Part shown: positions 1 through 6,196 of the stretch, piece by piece
How positions within the stretch are numbered: position 1 is the stretch's first letter
Layout: every line of letters starts with the position of its first letter
Assembly: GCA_937958075.1 (NCBI GenBank)
Contig: CALFFB010000150.1
Coordinates: 1-12,439 of the forward strand
Direction: 5' to 3'
DNA length: 12,439 nt
Source: an uncultured Geobacteraceae bacterium
Lineage (GTDB): Bacteria > Desulfobacterota > Desulfuromonadia > Desulfuromonadales > Geopsychrobacteraceae
Program-made: the position numbers and the translations under genes
Notes under the pieces: model-generated
Told to the model about the DNA's origin: nothing
The model's input: only the letters and a program-made list of their open reading frames with translations
Database searches by the model: none

Positions 1-127
1 GGATGGACTCCGTAAGGCATGTCTTTGAGCCTGTTCATTGAGGTGTTCTTTCAGTTCTCTTTAGCCCCCTCTTGCGTTTCAACGCCCTTTTTTTATGCCT
101 ACCGGAAGATATCAAACACAAAAAACA

Positions 128-156
128 TTGCAGTGAACAAAATTCCTCAGTAGAAT
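128..156 (+). promoter_or_regulatory. Candidate sigma-70 promoter of the toxin-antitoxin operon
   Basis: A TTGCAG -35-like hexamer (128-133) is followed after 17 bases by a TAGAAT -10-like hexamer (151-156). The spacing is ideal and each hexamer differs from consensus at one or two positions. Transcription would start about 25 bases before the antitoxin ATG at 189. Called by eye only. Confidence 0.55.
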
Positions 157-161
157 GTATC

Positions 162-176
162 GCAATTGCATTGCAA
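162..176. promoter_or_regulatory. Overlapping palindromes, possible autoregulatory operator
   Basis: GCAATTGC (162-169) is a perfect 8-base palindrome. It overlaps TTGCA-T-TGCAA (166-176), which has 5-base arms around one central base. Both lie between the candidate -10 element and the antitoxin ribosome binding site. Ribbon-helix-helix antitoxins usually repress their own promoter by binding short palindromes, so this is a natural operator candidate. Short palindromes also arise by chance in AT-rich DNA. Confidence 0.4.
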
Positions 177-188
177 AGAGGAACAGAC

Positions 189-461
189 ATGAAATCTTCA
201 ACTATCCCGTCTTTAAGAGTCGAACCGGAGCTTCGTCAAGCTGCTGAGAATGTTTTGCACAATGGCGAGACCCTGTCCAGCTTCATGGAAAAATCTCTGC
301 GAGCAGGGATTCAACACCGCAGGATCCAGCAAGAATTTATTGCGCGTGGGCTGGCATCCCGAAATGAAGCTCAGCGGACAGGAGAGTATTTTAGTGCAGA
401 AGATGTCTTTGACGAAATGGAAGGGATTCTCGCTAAATCGGAAGAGAAAATCGACAAGTGA
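189..461 (+). CDS. Ribbon-helix-helix antitoxin (ParD/YacA-like)
   Basis: A 90-residue protein that is probably the labile antitoxin of a type II toxin-antitoxin pair and the DNA-binding repressor of its own operon. Residues 5-11 (TIPSLRV) fit the DNA-contacting beta-strand of a ribbon-helix-helix fold. Two helices follow at about 12-24 and 27-40, with the turn around HNGETLS. The charged C-terminal half (about 45-90, acidic at EDVFDEMEG) would wrap the toxin. I chose the ATG at 189 because AAAGAGG lies 7 bases upstream. The longer in-frame ATG at 72 would lie upstream of the candidate promoter. The stop overlaps the start of the toxin gene, a usual sign of translational coupling. The region looks more AT-rich than the signalling genes, which suggests a mobile cassette. 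Family is inferred from fold pattern and context. Confidence 0.8.
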   Translation: MKSSTIPSLRVEPELRQAAENVLHNGETLSSFMEKSLRAGIQHRRIQQEFIARGLASRNEAQRTGEYFSAEDVFDEMEGILAKSEEKIDK

Positions 462-757
462 GTTATCAGATTCGTTTTTCCAAGTCCGCCAGGGAAGACC
501 TGCTTCGCCTTTATGGCTTTTTAGTTGAGCAAGATATTGCTGCAGCCAGAAAGGCACTAGATGCAATTCGTAAAGGCGTCGAATTCCTCCGAGACATTCC
601 CTTCACTTGCCGTAAGGCCACATCAGAAGACCCCTTGCTTCGAGAATTGATTATCTCCTTTGGTGCAAGGGGCTATGTTGCTCTTTTTGAAATTGAGAAC
701 AACAAAACGATTACAATTCTCGCGGTCAGACACCAGCGCGAAGAGGACTTTCACTAA
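458..757 (+). CDS. ParE/RelE-superfamily toxin
   Basis: A 99-residue basic protein and likely toxin partner of the preceding gene. It starts with GTG at 458; the GTGA sequence 458-461 holds both this start and the antitoxin stop. The N-terminal strand (YQIRFSKSAREDL, about 3-15), two long helices (about 10-45), and C-terminal strands ending in ITILAVRHQREEDF (about 85-98) match the ParE/RelE fold. The RHQREEDF ending is typical of ParE-like members. ParE toxins poison DNA gyrase and RelE toxins cleave mRNA on the ribosome; the sequence alone does not decide between them. It appears full length, with no frameshift. The gene faces the minus-strand GAF gene convergently. Confidence 0.85.
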   Translation: MSYQIRFSKSAREDLLRLYGFLVEQDIAAARKALDAIRKGVEFLRDIPFTCRKATSEDPLLRELIISFGARGYVALFEIENNKTITILAVRHQREEDFH

Positions 758-808
758 TGAATTGCAGAATATCGCCCCGGAAGCTCTGTGTAATTGTTCC
801 GTGCCGAC

Positions 809-841
809 CTCCGGCGTGAAATCCACGGGTACATGCCGGGG
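809..841. terminator. Hairpin between convergent genes, possible weak bidirectional terminator
   Basis: The arms CCGGCGTG (811-818) and CATGCCGG (832-839) pair over 8 positions with one G-U, and extend two pairs outward to 809/841. The loop is 13 bases. It lies between the toxin stop and the GAF gene stop, where a shared terminator is expected. There is no T-tract on either strand, so rho-independent termination is doubtful. The rest of 758-865 shows only a short direct repeat CCGTGCCG (799-806 and 856-863). Confidence 0.3.
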
Positions 842-865
842 TGTCCCTGGACCGACCGTGCCGCC

Positions 866-1369
866 TTAAAAGTAACCTGCCAGCACCCTGGCGATCTCTT
901 CTAGCACTTTCACATCATTCTGCACAAAGTCGGCAACGGACTTCTCATCGGCTCCTTTGCGTGAAATCTGAATGGCTCCATTTGCCTTGCTGTCATGGAT
1001 CAAGGGCACGCTGATGATTTTCTGGATGGGCTGCTGGGGCACCGTGTCGAGCCTGACCTGTTCAAAGATCACGGCGTGGGGCTCGGCGGCAAACTGGTTG
1101 TTGATAAATGAGCGGTTGCCACGCACGGTCTTTGCTGCCAGGGCGTTGTGGGCCGACAGGGGGATGCAGCCGGCCTTGCCGAGCTTCTGCGGCCAGAGAA
1201 AGCAGAGCATGTTGGGGTTGTTGCTCTGCAGGACCAGCAGGGCGACTTCGTCGTGGCTGACGCGGAAGGCTTTGGCCAGGGCCTGGACGGTGGTGTGCAG
1301 GCGCTCGTCGGTGGATGTCAGTTCCGCCAGGCGGGCGTTGAGCTTCGCGCAAAACTCGTCGAGTTTCAT
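866..1369 (-). CDS. Stand-alone GAF-domain protein
   Basis: A 167-residue soluble protein with no signal peptide or membrane segment. Residues 1-35 look helical. From about 38 to 165 the pattern fits one GAF domain: a strand at EVALLVLQ, a mid-domain stretch with conserved small residues, then KIISVPLIHDSKANGAIQISRK (about 117-138), the strand-turn-strand typical of GAF proteins, and a final helix. GAF domains bind small ligands such as cyclic nucleotides, haem or bilins. There is no output domain here, so it may act as a ligand buffer, adaptor or partner subunit. The start has an excellent AGGAGA ribosome binding site just upstream (complement of 1373-1379). It is the last gene of the operon, 18 bases after the phosphodiesterase stop. 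Ligand unknown. Confidence 0.75.
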   Translation of the reverse strand: MKLDEFCAKLNARLAELTSTDERLHTTVQALAKAFRVSHDEVALLVLQSNNPNMLCFLWPQKLGKAGCIPLSAHNALAAKTVRGNRSFINNQFAAEPHAVIFEQVRLDTVPQQPIQKIISVPLIHDSKANGAIQISRKGADEKSVADFVQNDVKVLEEIARVLAGYF

Positions 1370-1387
1370 GGATCTCTCCTGGTGATG

Positions 1388-3727
1388 TTACAGGGAAGAA
1401 AAATCGGTCGTGACCCTGTCGATTAAATGGTCAGGCAGAAAGCGTCTGGCGTACTCCTTGTACAGCCCCGAATTGTAGAAAAATTTGACGATATCGCGAT
1501 CGATTTCATCGTCCCTGGCCATAAAGTAGAGGATTTTCATGGCCGAGGAAAGGGGATTTGGTTCTTTATAGGGGCGGTCGGCGGCGGTGAGGGCCTCGAA
1601 GATATCGGCCACCGCCAGAATGCGCGCCTCGAAACTGATGGCGTCGCCGGCCAGCCCCTGGGGGTAGCCCTTGCCGTTGATTTTTTCGTGATGATTGCCC
1701 GATATCTGGGGGATGTCGCGGTATTTTTTTGGAAAGGGCAGGGCGTTGAGAATATCGACGGTGATCTTGGCGTGATCGTTGATGATGGCCCGCTCTTCAC
1801 TGGTCAGGGTGCCTTTGCGGACGCTTAAACGGTGGGCTTCGTCCGGTGTCAGCAGATAAAAGCTGCGGCTGCCGATACGGTAGGGTTCTGTTGCCAGGCG
1901 GGCGATGGTTTCGGCCTTTTCGTCTGGGAGAAATTCGCTGCCCCGATTGGTCTGCTCGATCAGGTCGCCAAGCTCCTGCAGGTGCGCCAGGTGGTCTTCT
2001 TTTTCGGCATCGCTGATCTCTTTTTTCAGACAGGCAATCTCACAGGACTGTCTGATGTTTTGCAGTCGGGCCTGAACCAGCTCAATGCCGTCATGCAGGC
2101 CGTGGAGCTTGGTGGCTTTGTCGACCACATGTTCGGGGGTCGCCAGTTTGCCGATATCGTGCATCAGGGCCGCGAACTTCAGTTGTTTAAAGTCCTCGTG
2201 GGCAAAGGTACGATCATTGAAAGTGGTCCGGTCTTTGTGGATGGCGGAAGCAAGCATCATGGTCATGTCGACCATACGCTTGATGTGACCAGCGGTGTAG
2301 GGGGATTTTTTTTCGATGGTAAAGATAATGCTTTTCAGAAAGGCTTCCAGCAGGGTTTCGAGATCATGAATCAGGGTCGCGTTGGTGATGGCAACGGCGG
2401 CCTGGGACGCCAGGGACAGGCACAGCTGTTCGTCCTCGCTGGTGAAGGCGATGCTGTGGCCCTTCTGTTGTTTGTTGAGGAGCTGTAAAACGCCGATGAT
2501 GTCCTGTTCATGGTTTTTCAGGGGAATGACCAGCATGGAGCGTGAGCGGTATCCCGTTGAGGCGTCGAACTTTCGGGTGCCGTCAAAGTTGAAACCCGCT
2601 GCGGTATAGACATCGGGAATATTGATGAGAACGTCATCAAGGGCGCAGGTGGCAGCGACCAGAGAGCGGTTGGGCGCGCCATCGTCCAGGTACAGGGGCA
2701 GGGGCGGCCAGCTGATGGGGTCGCCCAGGCCGCCCATGCGGATGCCGAGGGAGTCGGTCTGGGCGACCTGAAAATGCAGGTAGTTGTCGCGCCGCAGGTA
2801 AAGGGTGCCACCATCGGCGCCCGACATCTTTTTGGCTTCGGTGATGATCATTTCGAGGAGAGCGTCAAGGTCGTTCTGGGCGGACAGGGCGGTGCCGATG
2901 CGGTTGAGGGTATCGACGTGGCTCTTGCCGGTTGGCTGAGGAGTCAGCAGGTTGCCGGTAGCGTAGCTGATATCTTCGCCGCCATGGAGAATGTGGATGA
3001 AACCGAGGGACTGGAGTTCCCGGGTGATTTCCGCTGCGTACGAGGGTTTCAAGTGGGCGATGTAGATCGGCAGAGCGTCGCGGTTCAGGGCGCAGGTGGC
3101 GGCCTTCAGGCCCTGCGGCGTGAAATGCCGGCTGGCGTCGGCCAGGGGCTGCAGGCGATTGGGGAAGGAGACGTCAACGATGACCGCGGTGACATCAGGT
3201 GTGGTGTTCAGGTAATGCCAGAGGCCGGGGTGGTCGCTTGTATCCGAGGTGAAAAGTACGGCTGCCTTGTCTTTGCGGATTTCGTAACCGCAACAGGGAA
3301 CGGTATGGTGAGCCGGAATCGGGGTCAGGGTCAGGCCATCGACCTGGATGGGAACAAAGGGGGTCACCGGAACAAAATCGACGGCTCTGGTGTCGTTCAG
3401 GGTCAGCTTCAGTGAGCTGAAATCCGGCCAGATGTCCCAGTTGAACAGATGTTTTTTTACCGCTTCCAGAGTTTCCGGCAGGCCGTGCAGGCGCAGCGGT
3501 TTGGTGCGCCGGTCAAAGAAATTATCGATGATAAAGGCGCTGTCAAGCAGGTGGTCGAGGTGGGAGTGGGTAAAGAAAATATGGTCGATGTGAACGGCAT
3601 CGTCCCCCAGGGCGGTAAGGATGTTCCCGGCGTCGATGACCACATGCGGCGAGGGCTGCAGGCAGGTGGTTGCAAAGCCACCGGCGCTGCGCCCGCCGTG
3701 CGCTCCGAGAATGCGTAGGCTGTCCAT
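1388..3727 (-). CDS. Class II cAMP phosphodiesterase-like / GAF / HD-GYP fusion protein
   Basis: A 779-residue cytoplasmic protein with three domains. Residues 1-265 are a metallo-beta-lactamase fold with HSHLDH (54-59), AHH (139-141), SDTSD (161-165), H225 and H248 as candidate metal ligands. HSHLDHLLDSAFII resembles the class II cyclic-nucleotide phosphodiesterase signature, so hydrolysis of 3',5'-cAMP is likely, though an RNase Z-like role is not excluded. Residues about 270-450 are a GAF domain (VIPLKNHEQDIIGVLQLLNK at 400-419). Residues about 460-779 are an HD-GYP domain with H481, HD (523-524), GK (526-527), H652, HH (679-680), GYP (687-689) and D708. HD-GYP enzymes hydrolyse cyclic di-GMP. 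All the core residues I looked for are present. About 97 residues (541-637) interrupt the HD-GYP core. AAAGGAG lies 7 bases before the ATG. The gene follows the cyclase by 44 bases and is probably cotranscribed with it. Confidence 0.85.
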   Translation of the reverse strand: MDSLRILGAHGGRSAGGFATTCLQPSPHVVIDAGNILTALGDDAVHIDHIFFTHSHLDHLLDSAFIIDNFFDRRTKPLRLHGLPETLEAVKKHLFNWDIWPDFSSLKLTLNDTRAVDFVPVTPFVPIQVDGLTLTPIPAHHTVPCCGYEIRKDKAAVLFTSDTSDHPGLWHYLNTTPDVTAVIVDVSFPNRLQPLADASRHFTPQGLKAATCALNRDALPIYIAHLKPSYAAEITRELQSLGFIHILHGGEDISYATGNLLTPQPTGKSHVDTLNRIGTALSAQNDLDALLEMIITEAKKMSGADGGTLYLRRDNYLHFQVAQTDSLGIRMGGLGDPISWPPLPLYLDDGAPNRSLVAATCALDDVLINIPDVYTAAGFNFDGTRKFDASTGYRSRSMLVIPLKNHEQDIIGVLQLLNKQQKGHSIAFTSEDEQLCLSLASQAAVAITNATLIHDLETLLEAFLKSIIFTIEKKSPYTAGHIKRMVDMTMMLASAIHKDRTTFNDRTFAHEDFKQLKFAALMHDIGKLATPEHVVDKATKLHGLHDGIELVQARLQNIRQSCEIACLKKEISDAEKEDHLAHLQELGDLIEQTNRGSEFLPDEKAETIARLATEPYRIGSRSFYLLTPDEAHRLSVRKGTLTSEERAIINDHAKITVDILNALPFPKKYRDIPQISGNHHEKINGKGYPQGLAGDAISFEARILAVADIFEALTAADRPYKEPNPLSSAMKILYFMARDDEIDRDIVKFFYNSGLYKEYARRFLPDHLIDRVTTDFSSL

Positions 3728-3771
3728 GGTTTAACTCCTTTGCGGGCCTGGGGGCTCTTTCCATTATGTGC

Positions 3772-5988
3772 TTATTTGCTGGTGTGGGTGAACGAAGCGT
3801 CCCAGGTATCAGGTGGTGGCTCGATCAGCAGATGTTCGATACGGTCCAGATACAGGCGATACAACGGATACTCGGGCTGCTGTTGGTGCAGATGGATGAA
3901 CAGCTGTCTGGCCGTGGCAAAATTCCGTTCTCGGTAGCAGTACAGGGCCTGATGGTAGTGTTCCAGCTCTGCTTCAACGGCGGGTTCCAGCTGGTCGGTC
4001 ATGCCCAGGGGTTCGTAGAGGGTGACGGGCCGGTCCTTGCCCTTGACCCGCACCCTGTCGAGTTCGCGGTAAACCATGTCAGGAACCAGCTCTTTGGTGT
4101 GCTCGCTGACGATGATTGTGACGCCATACTCTTTGGTCAACCCTTCCAGACGTGATCCCAGATTTACGGCATCACCAAGGACCGTGTAGGCCATGCGGAA
4201 TTCGGAGCCCATGTTGCCGACGTTCATTGGTCCGCTGTTGATGCCGATGCCGATCTGCAGCGCCGGCCAGCCCCGCACTTTGAACTCCTGCTGCAGGCGG
4301 GGGAGGTCGGCTATCATGGCCATGCCGGCGGCAAGGGCGTGGCGTGCGTGGTCGGCGTCGTGCAGGGGAGCCCCCCAGAAGGCCATGATCGCATCTCCCA
4401 TATATTTGTCGATGGTGCCGCGGTGCTGATGAATAATCCGGGTCATGGGGGTCAACAGTTGATTCATCAACAGGGACAGTTCCGTTGCTTCCATGCCTTC
4501 GGAAATGGTGGTGAAGCCGCGCACATCGGAAAACAGAACAGTCATCTCCCGCGTTTCCCCGCCAATGGCCAGATCGTCGGGGCGAGCGGCCATTTCGTCG
4601 ACCAGTTCCGGCGGCACGTACTGACTGAAGGCTTTACTGATAAAGCGTTTCTGGCGCCCTTCAAAAAAATAATTCCCCAGAGTCACGACCATGAACAGAA
4701 CAATCAGCACCAGCAGCGGGTAGGTCAGGCCGACGATAATCTGCTGCTGGAACAGGAAATAATAATTAGCTGTAACCGCTGCGACCATCAGCAGTACGGC
4801 TCCAACTCCTCCGGTCAGCGCGCCGCTGCGTGCGAGGAGGGTTGTCAACAGCAGGCCACCGACAAAAATCATCACGTAGGTCAGCCCTGCCTCCAGAGCC
4901 ATGTCGTGGAGCATCGGATCCTGTGCCAGGATATTGTCGATGACTGTCGCGTGAACCTCGACGCCGGGGTAGACGGAGGAAAACGGGGTCGCGCGCAGGT
5001 CGAGGAGGCCTGCAGCGGAGGTGCCGATAAGCACCACCTTATCGTGCAGCCGGTCGGTGTCGCTGTTGCTGAGCAGGTCAGCCGCGGAGACATAGGGGAA
5101 GGTGTAGGCCGGCCCCCGGTAGTTGACGGTAAGCTGGCCGGTTTCGTCGGTGGGGATGAAGTGCCGGCCAAGGCCGAGGCCCAGCAGGGGGCGGTTGCCG
5201 GTGTCTGCCGGAGCGGCGTTGATGACGACGGTGTCCACGTTCTGCTTGAGGCGGGCCAGTTCGAGGGCCAGGGAGGGGTAGGGGAGGGAGTCAAAGGCGA
5301 TCAGTAGCGGAACCTTGCGGACAACACCGTCAGTATCTGGAAACACATTGAAGAATCCTTCACTCAGAGCCTGTGAAACAGCCGGAACATTGAGGATAGG
5401 TCGGTAGGCAACGGGGATGCGTAGTTCGGAAAAGGTTGCCTGCGCCGGTTCCAGGCGGATACTGGCGGCGGGAAACGGACTGAGGTCGGGCTGCTTCAGG
5501 CCATCGTCGTGAAACTGAAAGACATAACCGAGCACCGACGGCAGCTCGGCCAGAGTCCGGCCGAGGGTCTGGTCATGGTCGAGGGACTCGATGTTGAGCA
5601 GCTGCTGAAGATTCTCCGGAATAAAGGCAGCCGGGTAGCGGGTCTGCAGTTGCTGCAGATAACGGGCCGGGGATGTGCGGTCTGATTCGGCAAAGACCAT
5701 GTCGAGGCCGACAACTGCCGCTCCGGAGGTGCCGATGATATCCAGAAGGGTAGCTATCAGGTCACGGGGCCAGGGCCACTGGCCGAAGGCCTGCAGGCTG
5801 CGCTCGTCAAGATCGACGATCACGACCTGATCGGTCGTCGGCGCCGGGCCGCGCCAGAGAAACATCGTATCCAGAAGGCGTTTGTCAAGGTTGGACAGCA
5901 GGGGGGGCGATTGACTGCCACAGGAAAAATACAGCAGAAGGGATATCAGGATAACGAGACATCCGATGGTGAAAGGGGTGACTTTCAT
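3772..5988 (-). CDS. CHASE2-domain membrane adenylate cyclase (class III)
   Basis: A 738-residue inner-membrane sensor enzyme that would convert ATP to cAMP in response to an extracytoplasmic signal. A membrane segment at about 6-22 leads into a CHASE2 sensor domain (about 30-360; note VVIVDLDERSL, GFFNVFPDTDGVVRKVPL, DKVVLIGTSAAGL). Three more membrane segments follow at about 366-385, 391-411 and 416-437. The class III catalytic domain spans about 475-660. Metal-binding aspartates are D488 (FSDVRGF) and D532 (KYMGDAIMAFWGAP). The base-selecting pair K528/D606 is the adenylate form, and transition-state residues N609 and R613 are present. It therefore looks active and ATP-specific. A C-terminal helical tail (about 668-720) looks TPR-like. 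It is the first gene of the minus-strand operon. GAGG lies 9 bases upstream of the ATG. The physiological signal is unknown. Confidence 0.9.
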   Translation of the reverse strand: MKVTPFTIGCLVILISLLLYFSCGSQSPPLLSNLDKRLLDTMFLWRGPAPTTDQVVIVDLDERSLQAFGQWPWPRDLIATLLDIIGTSGAAVVGLDMVFAESDRTSPARYLQQLQTRYPAAFIPENLQQLLNIESLDHDQTLGRTLAELPSVLGYVFQFHDDGLKQPDLSPFPAASIRLEPAQATFSELRIPVAYRPILNVPAVSQALSEGFFNVFPDTDGVVRKVPLLIAFDSLPYPSLALELARLKQNVDTVVINAAPADTGNRPLLGLGLGRHFIPTDETGQLTVNYRGPAYTFPYVSAADLLSNSDTDRLHDKVVLIGTSAAGLLDLRATPFSSVYPGVEVHATVIDNILAQDPMLHDMALEAGLTYVMIFVGGLLLTTLLARSGALTGGVGAVLLMVAAVTANYYFLFQQQIIVGLTYPLLVLIVLFMVVTLGNYFFEGRQKRFISKAFSQYVPPELVDEMAARPDDLAIGGETREMTVLFSDVRGFTTISEGMEATELSLLMNQLLTPMTRIIHQHRGTIDKYMGDAIMAFWGAPLHDADHARHALAAGMAMIADLPRLQQEFKVRGWPALQIGIGINSGPMNVGNMGSEFRMAYTVLGDAVNLGSRLEGLTKEYGVTIIVSEHTKELVPDMVYRELDRVRVKGKDRPVTLYEPLGMTDQLEPAVEAELEHYHQALYCYRERNFATARQLFIHLHQQQPEYPLYRLYLDRIEHLLIEPPPDTWDASFTHTSK

Positions 5989-6051
5989 TCGAGAACGCCT
6001 CGCTCGCGGAAGTGGCGCCGGTGTCCTGCGATGATATCGCGCAGTGTGGTA

Positions 6052-6080
6052 AAGGTAATCGATAAGTTTGCTGAAGTCAA
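6052..6080 (-). promoter_or_regulatory. Tentative promoter of the cyclase operon
   Basis: Reading the minus strand, TTGACT (complement of 6075-6080) is followed after 17 bases by TACCTT (complement of 6052-6057). The -35 element is good and the -10 element is poor, as expected if an activator is needed. The leader to the cyclase ATG would be about 55-60 bases. Tentative. Confidence 0.35.
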
Positions 6081-6097
6081 TGAGCGGAAGATAATCC

Positions 6098-6127
6098 TTG
6101 ACCCGTTGTAAAACGGGATTATATAAA
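6098..6127 (+). promoter_or_regulatory. Strong candidate sigma-70 promoter of the two-partner secretion operon
   Basis: TTGACC (6098-6103) is followed by overlapping -10 candidates: TATATA (6120-6125, 16-base spacer) or TATAAA (6122-6127, 18-base spacer). Transcription would begin near 6130-6135, giving a leader of about 65 bases to the ATG at 6197. This also argues against starting translation at the ATG at 6137. It is the best promoter match in the divergent intergenic region. Confidence 0.6.
6102..6117. promoter_or_regulatory. Palindrome inside the tps promoter spacer, possible operator
   Basis: CCCGTT (6102-6107) and AACGGG (6112-6117) form a perfect inverted repeat with 6-base arms around GTAA. 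It overlaps the end of the -35 hexamer and fills most of the spacer, the classic place for a repressor to block RNA polymerase. No CRP-type TGTGA-N6-TCACA site is visible in 5989-6196. The binding protein is unknown. Confidence 0.4.
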
Positions 6128-6196
6128 GCAAAAGTAATGATTTTTTATTTATTTGCCACGCTGCTGTCGGCAGCGGGAACGAAGGGATGGGCTTCT

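Noticed and set aside
19..156. Short plus-strand frame near the left edge (starts MSLSLFIE)
   Set aside because: No ribosome binding site, low-complexity hydrophobic content, and it overlaps the candidate promoter.
72..188. Upstream ATG extending the antitoxin by 39 residues
   Set aside because: The extension covers the candidate promoter, lacks a ribosome binding site and does not fit the ribbon-helix-helix family start; AAAGAGG supports the ATG at 189.
1427..5307. Long plus-strand open frames opposite the signalling operon
   Set aside because: They lie antisense to genes with clear catalytic motifs and carry no recognisable domains; GC-rich codon use keeps the opposite strand open.
6098..6196. 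TTG 6098 or ATG 6137 as the tpsB start
   Set aside because: TTG 6098 is the -35 hexamer itself and ATG 6137 would be nearly leaderless. The signal peptide and ribosome binding site fit ATG 6197.
5989..6196. CRP/cAMP receptor binding site
   Set aside because: Given the cyclase I looked for TGTGA-N6-TCACA or a close variant and found only a half-like TGTGG without a matching partner.
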